Positions 9,315 through 19,264 of a DNA stretch of 64,000 bases are shown here, piece by piece; within the stretch, counting starts at the first letter, position 1; every line of letters starts with the position of its first letter. The position numbers were made by a program, and so were the translations under genes. This DNA comes from an uncultured Marinicella sp. (GTDB lineage: Bacteria > Pseudomonadota > Gammaproteobacteria > Xanthomonadales > Marinicellaceae). Location: positions 41,524 to 105,523 of the forward strand of contig CANNAM010000013.1 of the NCBI GenBank assembly GCA_947502595.1, given 5' to 3'. The notes beneath the pieces were generated by a model. It saw only the letters and a program-made list of their open reading frames with translations. It did no database searches and was not told the DNA's origin.

Positions 9315-11870
9315 TTAATTATTTTTTAATATTTTTTCTCGTTGCAATAAAATTCGATCAATTTCTTTTGCTGGTAACGGCCGACAAAACAAATAACCTT
9401 GGAAATAGTCACAGCCTTTTTGGGTTAAATAAATCCTTTGCTCTTCTGTCTCAACCCCTTCAGCCACAATCTGGTGCCCCACCCTCTTAGCCATATCTAT
9501 GGTGGCATCTAATATGGCTTCATCATCAGGACTTAAACCAATATTCTTCACGAAAACTTGATCAATTTTTAAAGTTTTAGCGGGTATCTTACGCAAATAA
9601 TCCAAAGTTGAGTGACCAGTTCCAAAATCATCAATCGATAATGTACAGCCTAAATTAACTAACTTTTTAAACATCAACAAGGCATCTTTAACACTTTTGA
9701 ATTTTTCACTTTCTGTGATTTCAAAATCTAAGTGCTTAGAGTAAATACCCGTGCGTTCAATGATGTCACTGATTTTTTCAGTTAAATCTTTATCATTTAA
9801 TTGCACAGGAGACAAATTGACTGACATACTCAACGGTAAATTGAATTTTCTTTGCCACTTTTTCAACATGACACATGACTTTTCAATGACCAGTAAACCA
9901 ATCTGATGAATCAAATCTGATTGTTCAGCCAAGGGAATAAATAAACCAGGACTGATTAAACCCAACTCAGGATGCTCCCACCTGACCAAAGCCTCAAAAC
10001 CCATAATGTCTTCGGTGTTGGCATTGATTTTAGGCTGGAAATAGACATCAATTTGATTTTGGTCGATGGCATGCTGTAAGTTTTTGACCATCTCTTCATT
10101 TTGTTTGGTATGATCTCCATCCAAGTTATTGTTATACACCGTGTATCGGTTTTTACCATTTAACTTGGCATCATACAGCGCAATATCAGCATGTTTAATC
10201 AACTTGCTGACGGTTTGCCCATGCTCTGGAAAGTAAGAAATACCAAGACTGATAGTTAGATTGATTTCACTGCCATTACTTAGTTTGATTGGGTTAGCAA
10301 CAGATTTAAGTATCGCCGCAGCTATTTGAGTGGTTTTGGCCTGATCAACATTATTATTCAATAACACCAAAAACTCATCTCCAGCATAGCGTGCTGCCAC
10401 ACCCGAGCCATTGGTGTGTTTGTTAAGTAGTTTTGCTACACTGATTAGCACGTCATCACCCACATCGTGACCGAGTGAATCGTTGATGACTTTGAATCGG
10501 TCCAGATCTAAAAACATCACAGCCATAAAATCTGGCGATTGTTCAATAGAATGCTCAATGGCTTTGATGATGTAACGGCGATTCATTAGGTCAGTTAACA
10601 CATCATATTGACTTTCAGATTCATGCGAGTGCTGTAACACTTTAAAGGCCATCGATTGTTTATAATGCAACGACAATTGTTTGAACAAAAGTTTCAGTTG
10701 CGCCCAATTAGGTGGCTGCTTTAAGCTACCCGCCACCATGATTGTGTCATTTTCATCATCTACAAAACAGTCACTGACTAGAAATGAATTTACAGAGTAG
10801 TAACTGAGAAAATCATCCCCAGGTATGTTTTTGTACGCGTCTTTTTCAACCGCAAATAGTTTTTTGGGGTCGATTTTACGGACAATAAACTCATGGTTTG
10901 CAGTTATAAACTTTTGCGCATAGTTATTCAATGAGCAATCCCAAACAACTTGCTTGTAATGTCCTGTATGGTTTTTTCGAACCATAAAACAAAAATCAAA
11001 CTTCGCCCATTGCAACAAAACTTGCATCGCCTGTATATGCTGTTTATTGTCAAAATCTAAAGTAGTAACCAAAGCCAAATGCTTCAAAAACTGTTGCTGA
11101 TACAAACGTTCAGTCTGGTCATGCAACTCAGCCAAATAATATCCCGTATCGCCTAAGTATATATAGTTAATGCGCAGCTCGATGTACCGGAATCCGGTGC
11201 CCAGATCTATCGCCAAACTCTCTTTCAACTCGCCTTTTTCGGTCAATTGTGAGATCAATTGTTCAATATCAGTGTCCTTTCTTAGGTCCACCGCTTTGTA
11301 CCAAACTTGACCAAGCAAATCAGATTCTTTGACCTTGAAAACCTTACTCAAAGCATCATTAACGTGAATCACTTCATGAGAAGTCACGTCTATTAAAACT
11401 TTGGGCAAACCGGATAATTGGAATAGGTTCTGGGTAAAATGCTCTAACTCTGCTTTTGAATCAGCACCTTCAACCACTGCAGACGTAACAACTGCGCCAG
11501 CGACTTTCTTGGCGATCAATTCTTGGTGTGAAACTGGGGAAAATATCAATTCACTTACATGCAAAGCAATCTCTTTGTATTGTTCGTGACTTAATCCAAT
11601 CTGCTGAGAAACCAAACCGATTAGCTTCAACTCAGGGTACTTATCTTTGAGGCGAATGATTTGACTGTTGTTTTGCACCCACTGCTTAGATATTTCAAAC
11701 ACCAACACTGAAAAATCATCTTCATCGTTGGATAACATCAAATTCATTTGATCAATGTCACTGGCAGTAAATATTTTATCAGCATTCAGCTCATCAAAAT
11801 AATTGAAGAACTGCAAGCGGTCTTTTTTCTCGCTGCAAGCGATTAAGATGGTTTGATTATGGAAGGTCAT
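9315..11870 (-). CDS. FimX-like REC/PAS/GGDEF/EAL protein
   Basis: About 851 residues. An N-terminal response-regulator-like segment (residues about 4-120) lacks an obvious phosphoacceptor motif. A PAS domain follows (about 140-256), then a linker, a GGDEF domain whose motif reads AGDEF (RYAGDEFLVLL), and a C-terminal EAL domain with EALVRWEHP and SIDDFGTGHSTLDYL. The EAL catalytic signature looks intact; the first Gly of GGDEF is Ala. I start at the ATG at 11870 (MTFHNQTILIACS), overlapping the upstream gene by 14 bases; the open frame extends to 11912. Linkage to pilZ suggests a role like FimX, the c-di-GMP effector controlling type IV pili. It could equally be an active phosphodiesterase or bifunctional enzyme. 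Confidence 0.85.
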   Translation of the reverse strand: MTFHNQTILIACSEKKDRLQFFNYFDELNADKIFTASDIDQMNLMLSNDEDDFSVLVFEISKQWVQNNSQIIRLKDKYPELKLIGLVSQQIGLSHEQYKEIALHVSELIFSPVSHQELIAKKVAGAVVTSAVVEGADSKAELEHFTQNLFQLSGLPKVLIDVTSHEVIHVNDALSKVFKVKESDLLGQVWYKAVDLRKDTDIEQLISQLTEKGELKESLAIDLGTGFRYIELRINYIYLGDTGYYLAELHDQTERLYQQQFLKHLALVTTLDFDNKQHIQAMQVLLQWAKFDFCFMVRKNHTGHYKQVVWDCSLNNYAQKFITANHEFIVRKIDPKKLFAVEKDAYKNIPGDDFLSYYSVNSFLVSDCFVDDENDTIMVAGSLKQPPNWAQLKLLFKQLSLHYKQSMAFKVLQHSHESESQYDVLTDLMNRRYIIKAIEHSIEQSPDFMAVMFLDLDRFKVINDSLGHDVGDDVLISVAKLLNKHTNGSGVAARYAGDEFLVLLNNNVDQAKTTQIAAAILKSVANPIKLSNGSEINLTISLGISYFPEHGQTVSKLIKHADIALYDAKLNGKNRYTVYNNNLDGDHTKQNEEMVKNLQHAIDQNQIDVYFQPKINANTEDIMGFEALVRWEHPELGLISPGLFIPLAEQSDLIHQIGLLVIEKSCVMLKKWQRKFNLPLSMSVNLSPVQLNDKDLTEKISDIIERTGIYSKHLDFEITESEKFKSVKDALLMFKKLVNLGCTLSIDDFGTGHSTLDYLRKIPAKTLKIDQVFVKNIGLSPDDEAILDATIDMAKRVGHQIVAEGVETEEQRIYLTQKGCDYFQGYLFCRPLPAKEIDRILLQREKILKNN

Positions 11871-12351
11871 TGGCACTGATCCATTTACCATCACGCAGCA
11901 CGTAATTACCATCTAACCCCATATTAAATTCAATGTGTTTACCCTTGTCGGAAAAAAACTTATGGGTTTTGTCTTTTGGCAGGATGAACATGAACTTGAC
12001 CACTCCACTGAGTTCTGGTGAGTGTTTGGTAAAATACAGCTTGGCATCCAACCAACTGTCTTTGTTGTTGATTGGAAATATAAACACTGAAAAATGCTTT
12101 CTTTCCAAGGCAAATTTAATGGCCTCCTTAAACTCTTTGGTTTTAGGTGCCGGCGGTTCAGAACTTTTCAAGTTCATTAAGCCCTCACCACCGATCCAAA
12201 GGTAAGTGGCCCAACCAGTTCTCAGCGACAATGATTTTAGGCTTTGAGACAAGCCTTCATTGGAGTTTTTGTGCACGTACAATGCCAAATTAGCTGAACG
12301 CAGTTCATCCTCAAGGTTGAGTAATTCGTGACTGCTGAGAAATTCACTCAT
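11857..12351 (-). CDS. Unknown 164-residue protein between pilZ and the GGDEF/EAL gene
   Basis: I do not recognise this family. It is soluble by eye, with no signal peptide or membrane segment, a helical-looking N-terminus (LLNLEDELRSANLALYVH) and a mixed alpha/beta core (LRTGWATYLWIGGEGL, KHFSVFIFPINN, GVVKFMFILP). It starts 2 bases after the pilZ stop and overlaps the downstream GGDEF/EAL gene by 14 bases, so the three are almost certainly co-translated. A role in the same c-di-GMP or pilus pathway is inferred from position only. Confidence 0.75.
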   Translation of the reverse strand: MSEFLSSHELLNLEDELRSANLALYVHKNSNEGLSQSLKSLSLRTGWATYLWIGGEGLMNLKSSEPPAPKTKEFKEAIKFALERKHFSVFIFPINNKDSWLDAKLYFTKHSPELSGVVKFMFILPKDKTHKFFSDKGKHIEFNMGLDGNYVLRDGKWISANDLP

Positions 12352-12353
12352 CT

Positions 12354-12710
12354 TTACATGGTCATGGTCGGAATATCTTGACCGCTGTAAGGCGCCAAGA
12401 TGCTGCTGATTTTAGTCTTAACCACTTCCATATCCGCATCATCACTGAACTGTACACCAATGCCTTGAGAACGCCCACCCTGTGAACCTTTGGGGGTCAA
12501 CCAAATAACTTTACCAGTGATTGGCATGCGCTCATCTTGATCTAAGGTTAAAATCATGAAAACATCATCGCCAATCTTGAAGTTTTTGGTGGTTTTTACA
12601 AACAATCCTCCATTGGTGATGAACGGCATATAACATTGATGTAATTCTGCCGCACCTTGAATATTCAAAGACAGAATACCTTTTTTAGCCATACCACCAG
12701 CAAATGCCAT
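12354..12710 (-). CDS. pilZ: Type IV pilus PilZ-domain protein
   Basis: A 118-residue PilZ protein. Like the founding PilZ proteins, it lacks the RXXXR and D/NXSXXG c-di-GMP-binding motifs (the corresponding region reads FITNGGLFVKT). It keeps the beta-barrel signature ITGKVIWLTPKG and GIGVQFSDD. In Xanthomonas, PilZ of this type binds the PilB ATPase and the EAL domain of FimX to permit pilus assembly. Its position just after holB is conserved in many gammaproteobacteria. Confidence 0.92.
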   Translation of the reverse strand: MAFAGGMAKKGILSLNIQGAAELHQCYMPFITNGGLFVKTTKNFKIGDDVFMILTLDQDERMPITGKVIWLTPKGSQGGRSQGIGVQFSDDADMEVVKTKISSILAPYSGQDIPTMTM

Positions 12711-12712
12711 AA

Positions 12713-13693
12713 TTAACTCCTCTGATTTAATTCACTTTTGATCTCAAGTAACATCGCCTCTAACAACAATTGGGCTTTAATTTGAGTCTGTAAGTTTAGC
12801 ATAAACAGTTGAGTCAATTCAGTAACTTTCATAATAATATGAACCACTTTGGGGCTTTTCTTAATCAATAAATTTAAAGGGTGATCAGGTAAAACTTCGT
12901 GACTTTTCTGACCCAACACAGATTTAGCTAGCTGTAAGTAATAACGTTGTAACAATGGCCAACTTGTTGAATGCATATTTTCCAGTAAATATTTAGCAAC
13001 TTGTGTGACTGGTTTTTGGGCTGTGAATGCTGCATACAATTCATCAATATAACCTTCAAAGTCAAGCAGATGTTTCTCAGCCAGCAAATTCAAGGCGGTT
13101 TTGGGTTGGTAGTCACTTAAAAGCAGAGCGTCTTGCACCGAATGCTCAGCGCTTACCCCACTGTTCTGTTGTAACCATGCCGGCAAAGCTGCTTTTTCTG
13201 TTTGATTAACAGCGATGTCAATGGCGATACAGCGGCTTCTGATGGTGGGCATCAATTGATGTTTATGGGCTGTAACCAAAAACAGAATGCCACGACTGGG
13301 TGGCTCTTCTAAAACTTTTAACAACGCATTGGCAGCAGCCACATTCATGCAATCAGCCTGGTTAATTACCGCAATTTTATAATCTGAACAATGTGGTGTT
13401 GAAGTAAAAAACTCAGTCAGTTCGCGAATCATTTTTACTTTTATCACATTTTTATCAGGTTCAACAAGCTGCACATCTGGGTGGTGATTCTGTTTTTGTA
13501 AGGTGCAATTCTGACAATTGCCACAATGACCATCGGTCACTTTTCGGCACATCAGATTGGCCACCACCACATTCAGGAATTCATGCTTACCCATCCCAGC
13601 TTGGCCACTGACAATCACAGCTTGAGGCTTATGATCGTTTGCAATGGCTGATTGCCACTGGGTTAAATGCTTATCCAACCAAAAACTACTCAT
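12713..13693 (-). CDS. holB: DNA polymerase III subunit delta prime
   Basis: A 326-residue clamp-loader subunit. The P-loop region reads GQAGMGKHEF, a zinc module is formed by CRKVTDGHCGNCQNC (about residues 49-63), and the DnaX-like motif ANALLKVLEEPP is present. It is part of the complex that loads the sliding clamp. It overlaps tmk by 4 bases, giving the standard tmk-holB-pilZ order. Confidence 0.95.
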   Translation of the reverse strand: MSSFWLDKHLTQWQSAIANDHKPQAVIVSGQAGMGKHEFLNVVVANLMCRKVTDGHCGNCQNCTLQKQNHHPDVQLVEPDKNVIKVKMIRELTEFFTSTPHCSDYKIAVINQADCMNVAAANALLKVLEEPPSRGILFLVTAHKHQLMPTIRSRCIAIDIAVNQTEKAALPAWLQQNSGVSAEHSVQDALLLSDYQPKTALNLLAEKHLLDFEGYIDELYAAFTAQKPVTQVAKYLLENMHSTSWPLLQRYYLQLAKSVLGQKSHEVLPDHPLNLLIKKSPKVVHIIMKVTELTQLFMLNLQTQIKAQLLLEAMLLEIKSELNQRS

Positions 13694-14325
13694 GACAGCA
13701 GCAACTCCTTAAAGCCGTCCATTTGAGCAATAATTTGCTGTTTAACCTCAGCTATAGACAGGTTGGCATTAATTGATTTGATTCTGTTGGGCTCAGCTTT
13801 GGCTCTGAGTTGATAGCCACGACAAATATTTTCAAAAAACGCTGCATCCTCTTGTTCAATGCGGTCTTTTTGCGAACGGTCCGCCGCCCTGTTTAAACCC
13901 GTCTGGGGGTCAACTTCTAACAACAAAGTTAAATCAGGCTTGGTACCTCCCACCACCAATTCCTCAAGGAATTCAATGGTTTTCCAATCAAGCCCCCTAC
14001 CCAACCCCTGATAGGCATAACTGGCGTCAACAAAGCGATCTGAAACCACCCAAGTACCAGCAGCTAAAGCAGGTCGAATAACCTTAACTACATGCTCGTT
14101 TCTGGCTGCAAACATCAGTAACAATTCGGTTTTGGCAGCCAAATGATCGCTGTGCAATAACAACGACCTGATTTGTTCAGCATTGGCTTCGCCACCAGGC
14201 TCTCTGGTCACGATATAAGGCACTTGCCAGGCATCAAGTTGAGCGGTGATGGTGCTTAAAGCCGTTGACTTTCCCGCCCCTTCAGAACCTTCTAAAGTAA
14301 TAAATTTTGCGTTGATTGACTGCAT
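13690..14325 (-). CDS. tmk: Thymidylate kinase
   Basis: About 211 residues from the ATG at 14325 (MQSINAKFITLEGSEGAGK). The P-loop is EGSEGAGKST, the DR/E motif is TREPGG, and SDRFVDASYAYQG matches the dTMP-binding region. It phosphorylates dTMP to dTDP. The open frame extends to 14472 but would overlap mltG by about 140 bases, and the chosen start begins 4 bases after the mltG stop and fits the family length. Confidence 0.95.
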   Translation of the reverse strand: MQSINAKFITLEGSEGAGKSTALSTITAQLDAWQVPYIVTREPGGEANAEQIRSLLLHSDHLAAKTELLLMFAARNEHVVKVIRPALAAGTWVVSDRFVDASYAYQGLGRGLDWKTIEFLEELVVGGTKPDLTLLLEVDPQTGLNRAADRSQKDRIEQEDAAFFENICRGYQLRAKAEPNRIKSINANLSIAEVKQQIIAQMDGFKELLLS

Positions 14326-14329
14326 TTCT

Positions 14330-15331
14330 TTACAAGCCCTTGAGGTATGCAGCAACTGCTCTTTTATGTTCTTCATAAGTCTCACTGAAATTATGTCCGC
14401 CTTTGTTGTTGGCCACAAAAAATAATTCCTTGCCCTCATTTGGGTGCGCTGCTGCTTCAACCGATGCAGCACTGGCCATTGCTATTGGTGTAGGTGGTAG
14501 ACCCGCACGGGTATAGGTGTTGTAAGGTGTATCGGTTCGCAAATGGGCATGAGTTATGTCACCTGCATAGGCAGCGCCGACCCCATAAATAACCGTTGGA
14601 TCAGTTTGTAAGCGCATGCCTTTTTTCAACCTGCGGTTAAAGACCCCTGATATGATGTTGCGCTCTGCTGCTTGTGCAGTTTCCTTCTCAATGATTGAAG
14701 CCAGTGTCAACAGCTCATAAGGCGACTGTATACTCAAATCCGGGTCGCGATTTTCCCAGGCCTGCTCCAGTGCTTTGTTCAAAGCATGGTGCGCACGTTG
14801 CAACAGGTCTATATCGCTGTCACCCTTGGTGTACTGATAAGTTTCTGGCAAAAACTGGCCTTCTAAATTGGGAGCCTTAAGGTTTAATTTTTCCATCAAC
14901 TCAGACTCACTGATGTCCAACAACACATGGCCCATAGAACTGGCCAACAATTGCTGTTTCACTTGTTGCCAGGTGTGTCCTTCAACAATGGTAAAGCCGT
15001 AGGTTTTGACATTGTTGTTGTCGATATAGCTGAGTAATTCTTCAGGTGTCATTGCTTCAGCTATTTCAAATTCACCGATTTTTATGCTGCTTTCTAATTG
15101 CTTCAATCGACCCAGTAATTTCCAATTCAACTCAGTACCCTGACCACCGTTGCGCTGCACCATTTGCACGAATCGACTGTAGCTGCTGCCCTTTTTAATA
15201 TCCAGAACCACTGGTAACTCAACAAAAACAGGGGCACTCAAAAACTGTCTATACTGCTGGTACACATAACCTACAGCACCGATTGCCAGTAAAACAATTA
15301 ACAATAAACTGTAAATTATGAATTTTTTCAT
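14330..15331 (-). CDS. mltG: Endolytic murein transglycosylase MltG
   Basis: A 333-residue YceG-family protein with one N-terminal membrane anchor (about residues 4-24). The signature TLASIIEKETAQ includes the catalytic glutamate, and LQTDPTVIYGVG and LPPTPIAMASAASVEAA are also typical. It cleaves nascent glycan strands and sets their length. It sits between pabC and tmk, overlapping pabC by 4 bases, as in E. coli. Confidence 0.96.
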   Translation of the reverse strand: MKKFIIYSLLLIVLLAIGAVGYVYQQYRQFLSAPVFVELPVVLDIKKGSSYSRFVQMVQRNGGQGTELNWKLLGRLKQLESSIKIGEFEIAEAMTPEELLSYIDNNNVKTYGFTIVEGHTWQQVKQQLLASSMGHVLLDISESELMEKLNLKAPNLEGQFLPETYQYTKGDSDIDLLQRAHHALNKALEQAWENRDPDLSIQSPYELLTLASIIEKETAQAAERNIISGVFNRRLKKGMRLQTDPTVIYGVGAAYAGDITHAHLRTDTPYNTYTRAGLPPTPIAMASAASVEAAAHPNEGKELFFVANNKGGHNFSETYEEHKRAVAAYLKGL

Positions 15332-16158
15332 GCTTTAAATAGGGCCTCCCATTGAGCCAATATCTTATCGTGAATACGGTGTGAAGTGCCAAAGGAAATA
15401 CAATCATTTGTTCCAAGCCTGATGGACTCAACCAATCGGAAGCCACGTACAGAGTTGCCAACCAACAAGCCATCACTGGCGCTTAAGTCATTCACAGTCA
15501 AATGACAAGAGGTCACGGCATGGTTGGCTTTAAGCCATTGCAAAGCCACACCTTCAACTCCAGAGCCGCTTAACTTCGGCGTCTTCAATTGATTGCCTTG
15601 TAGCAACACTATGTTTTGCTGGATGGTCTCAATCAATCGCCCTTGCGCATCCACAAACAACAAGTCGTCTATCCCTTTTTGTTGATTTAAATCTACAGCC
15701 AACATCACCTGCTCCAACCGACTTAAATGTTTAATACCTGCCAGCAGCGGTTGAGTAGCCATGTACTGCTCCGACAATGCCAATTTAAGCGCCTCATTAC
15801 TGGAGGTTACCGTCAATGGCTCAGCGGTTATCAACCAGTCAATCTCAGGTGTCAAAGGGGTGTAAGTTCTGCTTTGCTGGCCACGGAAAACCATTAGTTT
15901 GATAATGGCTGCAGCCATTGCAGACTGGGGTTTTAAATCCAATGCCAGATTTGCAATGCAATGATCAAGGTGGGAACGTTCAAAAGCCCGCAACTGTAAA
16001 CGCGACAAGCTGTCAGATAAACGCGCTAAATGGAACGCTATCAACGGTATTTCAGAACCTGTAAAACGCATGGTTTCAAACACACCATCACCATAAGCCA
16101 AGCCTCGGTTGACCCAAAGTTCTGGATCAGAAGTATCAAAGGAAGCTGCTATGATCAC
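15328..16158 (-). CDS. pabC: Aminodeoxychorismate lyase
   Basis: A 276-residue fold-type IV PLP enzyme. RGLAYGDGVFETMRF is the N-terminal signature, and GIKHLSRLEQVML contains the lysine expected to bind PLP. It converts 4-amino-4-deoxychorismate to p-aminobenzoate and pyruvate for folate synthesis. It overlaps both pabB and mltG by 4 bases, so pabB-pabC-mltG-tmk-holB form a tightly coupled run. A branched-chain aminotransferase is the main alternative, disfavoured by the pabB neighbour. Confidence 0.92.
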   Translation of the reverse strand: MIIAASFDTSDPELWVNRGLAYGDGVFETMRFTGSEIPLIAFHLARLSDSLSRLQLRAFERSHLDHCIANLALDLKPQSAMAAAIIKLMVFRGQQSRTYTPLTPEIDWLITAEPLTVTSSNEALKLALSEQYMATQPLLAGIKHLSRLEQVMLAVDLNQQKGIDDLLFVDAQGRLIETIQQNIVLLQGNQLKTPKLSGSGVEGVALQWLKANHAVTSCHLTVNDLSASDGLLVGNSVRGFRLVESIRLGTNDCISFGTSHRIHDKILAQWEALFKA

Positions 16159-17495
16159 GCTTCACTTACCTGAGCTTTTATTGCATCAGCGGGCAACGGA
16201 TTCTGGCTTAAAGCATTAATCAACCCTTTGGCCTTGTGTTTGGTTTCTTGCAATTCTGCTTGTGGATCAGAATCAAAGACAATGCCAGCACCTGCATTGA
16301 AAGTGATGGCTCCAGCCCGCATGGCAACAGTTCTGATTAATATATTTAAGTCCACTTGCCCATCGTGATTGATATAGCCCAAACTGCCGGTATAACACCC
16401 TCGGTTTTTTTGCTCAATTTCGTGTATCACCTCCATGCACCTGATCTTTGGACATCCGGTGATTGTACCACCAGGGAATAAAGCCTTAAGCACCTCAACC
16501 ACAGACACATCTCCCTGCAAGGTACCTTGGATGTTAGACACAATGTGGTGCACATGTTGATAGCTTTCTATCACCATCAGTTCATCAACTTTAACCGAGC
16601 CAGTTTGGCAAACTTTGCCCATGTCATTGCGCTCTAAATCGATCAACATAATGTGTTCCGCGCGTTCTTTAGGGGTATTTAACAACTCTTTGATCAAAGC
16701 GTCATCAGCTGCAGCAGTTGCTCCGCGCGGTCTGGTACCAGCTATGGGCCTGGTCTCCACCATGCCATCACGGATACTGAACAAGCGTTCGGGTGAAGAG
16801 CTGATCACTGCAAAATCACCCACTTGTAACAACGCTGCAAATGGTGCGGGGTTGGCCGCTCTGAGCCTTGACATCACCGCAGCCGGTGTCAACTGCTCAT
16901 CAATGGTGCAACGGTATTGACGAGACAAATTGGCTTGATAAATATCACCAGCTAAAATCAAAGCCTTGGCTTGAATCACCGCTTGTTCAAAAGCCGCACC
17001 TGAGTCTTGTTGAATTTGGTTGAGATTGACGGGTTTATCTTGATAATCAGCGCCTGCTGCCAAACCAGCTTCGATGGCATCAGCAGCAGCTTGGGTTTCA
17101 GCGAATAACTGTACTTGACCAGTGACTCGATTACGGACAATAGCACCTTGGCAATAGATTGCAATTGCCAAGGGGTCTGTCACAGAACCCAGTAAGTGAT
17201 TGAGCTTAGGCTCCATCAAATAGGCCGACTCATAAGCAAAGTAGACCAACCAACCGAATTGAAAGGGACTTTGTTTTGCTTGGTGATTTGGCGGCCCGTC
17301 AATGGTGGTTAACAACTGCTTGAATTGCTCTTGATCAAAAGCCACCAGCTCCAAACTTGGGGCTGCAAATAAGATGTCGTAACGGCCAATCTTTTCATTC
17401 AGTGACTGGCTTTCCAATAAGGCAGGAAAAAAACCCGGCAAGCTGGCGGTTAAAGCCAAAAAGTCGGGTTTTTCGTTTAATTCACGCGTGATCAA
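16155..17495 (-). CDS. pabB: Aminodeoxychorismate synthase component I
   Basis: A 446-residue chorismate-binding enzyme. Motifs include SSSPERLF, MLIDLERNDMGKV, FPGGTITGCPKIR and NAGAGIVFDSDP. With the PabA amidotransferase it makes 4-amino-4-deoxychorismate. The motif that carries the catalytic lysine in E. coli PabB (PIKGT) reads PIAGTRPRG here, the form seen in TrpE. The adjoining pabC makes PabB the best call, though a TrpE-like activity is possible. No pabA is present in the window. Confidence 0.88.
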   Translation of the reverse strand: MITRELNEKPDFLALTASLPGFFPALLESQSLNEKIGRYDILFAAPSLELVAFDQEQFKQLLTTIDGPPNHQAKQSPFQFGWLVYFAYESAYLMEPKLNHLLGSVTDPLAIAIYCQGAIVRNRVTGQVQLFAETQAAADAIEAGLAAGADYQDKPVNLNQIQQDSGAAFEQAVIQAKALILAGDIYQANLSRQYRCTIDEQLTPAAVMSRLRAANPAPFAALLQVGDFAVISSSPERLFSIRDGMVETRPIAGTRPRGATAAADDALIKELLNTPKERAEHIMLIDLERNDMGKVCQTGSVKVDELMVIESYQHVHHIVSNIQGTLQGDVSVVEVLKALFPGGTITGCPKIRCMEVIHEIEQKNRGCYTGSLGYINHDGQVDLNILIRTVAMRAGAITFNAGAGIVFDSDPQAELQETKHKAKGLINALSQNPLPADAIKAQVSEA

Positions 17496-17520
17496 ATCAA
17501 TTCATATGCAGCAGACTGCA

Positions 17521-18768
17521 TCACCGCATTTTCAATGAATTGAACACCAATGAGCCATTGGTACCACCAAAGCCAAATGAATTTGATACCGCCACGTTTA
17601 CCACCGCATCTCTGGCAGTGTTGGGCACATAGTCCAAATCACAGCCTTCATCAGGGTCAGATAAATTGATGGTGGGCGGCAGTATTTGATCATCAATGGC
17701 CATCACACTGAAAATCGCCTCAATACCACCAGCAGCGCCCAACAAGTGACCTGTCATGGATTTAGTAGAAGACACCGCTAAGTTGTGTGCATGGTCACCA
17801 AAAGCCACTTTAATCGCATCGCTTTCGCCCCTGTCACCTTGTAATGTTGAGGTGCCATGGGCGTTAACATAATTGAATTGATCCGCATTAAAACCTGAGT
17901 CGTTGATGGCTTGGGTCATACAACGCGAAGCCCCTTCCCCACCTGGCGAGGGCGCAGTCATGTGATGGGCATCAGAACTCATACCAAAACCAGACAGTTC
18001 AGCATATATTTTAGCGCCACGCTTAACCGCATGTTCATACTCCTCGATCACCATGATACCAGCACCATCACCCAACACAAAACCATCACGGCCTTTGTCC
18101 CAAGGCCTGGATGCAGCTGTTGGTTCGTCATTGCGAGAAGACAATGCTTTGGCTTGCGAAAAACCACCAATGGCTATCGGCGTTGATGCGTATTCCGTAC
18201 CACCACATACCATCACATCGGCATCACCATAGACAATAGAACGCATGGCCATGCCAATGCTGTGTGTGGCTGAAGTACAGGCTGAAACCATCGCTAAATT
18301 AGGTCCTTTCAAACCATATTTAATACTCAAATGTCCGGCTGCCATATTGATGATGGTGCTGGGAATAAAGAACGGCGAAATGCGTCTTGGGCCTTTTTCA
18401 ATCCATGTTTCCGTGGTATTTTGGATGCCCAAGATACCGCCAATACCAGCGCCGACATAAACCCCGATGCGTTCGGCATTTTGCTCAGTTATTTCCAGCC
18501 CAGAATCCATGATGGCATCTTGTCCAGCTGCCATCGCATAGTGAATAAAAGGATCCATTTTTTTTGCGTCCTTGGCAGACAGGTAATCAGTGACATCAAA
18601 ATTTTTGATTTCACCAGCTATTTTGGTACCAAACTCCGTGGTATCAAAATGGGTAATGGGTGCAATGCCACTGACTCCGTTAACGACATTGCCCCAAGCT
18701 TGTTTTAATGTGTTGCCCACTGGCGAGACGATGCCCATTCCAGTAACCACTACTCTGCGTTTTGTCAT
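17521..18768 (-). CDS. fabF: 3-oxoacyl-ACP synthase II (FabF)
   Basis: A 415-residue condensing enzyme. The catalytic Cys is in [12 protein letters not shown], and the two histidines are in [11 protein letters not shown] and [15 protein letters not shown]. It elongates acyl-ACP with malonyl-ACP. It lies downstream of acpP, with pabB 25 bases further on, the common proteobacterial arrangement. Confidence 0.97.
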   Translation of the reverse strand: MTKRRVVVTGMGIVSPVGNTLKQAWGNVVNGVSGIAPITHFDTTEFGTKIAGEIKNFDVTDYLSAKDAKKMDPFIHYAMAAGQDAIMDSGLEITEQNAERIGVYVGAGIGGILGIQNTTETWIEKGPRRISPFFIPSTIINMAAGHLSIKYGLKGPNLAMVSACTSATHSIGMAMRSIVYGDADVMVCGGTEYASTPIAIGGFSQAKALSSRNDEPTAASRPWDKGRDGFVLGDGAGIMVIEEYEHAVKRGAKIYAELSGFGMSSDAHHMTAPSPGGEGASRCMTQAINDSGFNADQFNYVNAHGTSTLQGDRGESDAIKVAFGDHAHNLAVSSTKSMTGHLLGAAGGIEAIFSVMAIDDQILPPTINLSDPDEGCDLDYVPNTARDAVVNVAVSNSFGFGGTNGSLVFNSLKMR

Positions 18769-18865
18769 AATTTGTCCCCGCTTAATAGCTTCAAGTTCAA
18801 GCCATATAAACTCAAAAAGCCACGAGGGTATCGCAGCTTTTCTATTAATTCATTGAGCAAAAAGA

Positions 18866-19105
18866 TCAGGCGTTTTCAGTCACGTAATCAATGGCTTGTT
18901 GAACTGTGGTGATTTTTTCTGCATCTTCTTCAGGAATTTCACATTCAAATTCCTCTTCCAGTGCCATAACTAATTCAACTGTATCCAATGAATCAGCGCC
19001 TAAGTCATCAACGAATGAAGCTGAATTGCTTAATTCTGATACTTCAACATCCAAGTCCAATTGTTCAACAACGATTTCTTTAACTTTGATTTCTACGTCA
19101 CTCAT
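18866..19105 (-). CDS. acpP: Acyl carrier protein
   Basis: A 79-residue acidic helical protein with the phosphopantetheine attachment serine in [18 protein letters not shown]. It carries growing acyl chains for the neighbouring Fab enzymes. Gaps of about 100 bases before fabF and about 160 bases after fabG leave room for its own promoter, as expected for a very highly expressed gene, although I could not pick a convincing one. Confidence 0.98.
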   Translation of the reverse strand: MSDVEIKVKEIVVEQLDLDVEVSELSNSASFVDDLGADSLDTVELVMALEEEFECEIPEEDAEKITTVQQAIDYVTENA

Positions 19106-19264
19106 TATAGTGTTTACCTATGTAAAAAAGCATATTGTATGCAAGGTTTATAAAATATTCCACCCTTAAATTGTGCCTACCGTGGGTTATTCAAGTGCAG
19201 GGTTTTAATTTGTTTCAAACGTCCGTTTAATTACATCCTGTCATTTCATGTCATTCAACAGACA

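Noticed and set aside
14326..14472. N-terminal extension of tmk
   Set aside because: It would overlap mltG and exceed the family length; the P-loop position fits the start at 14325.
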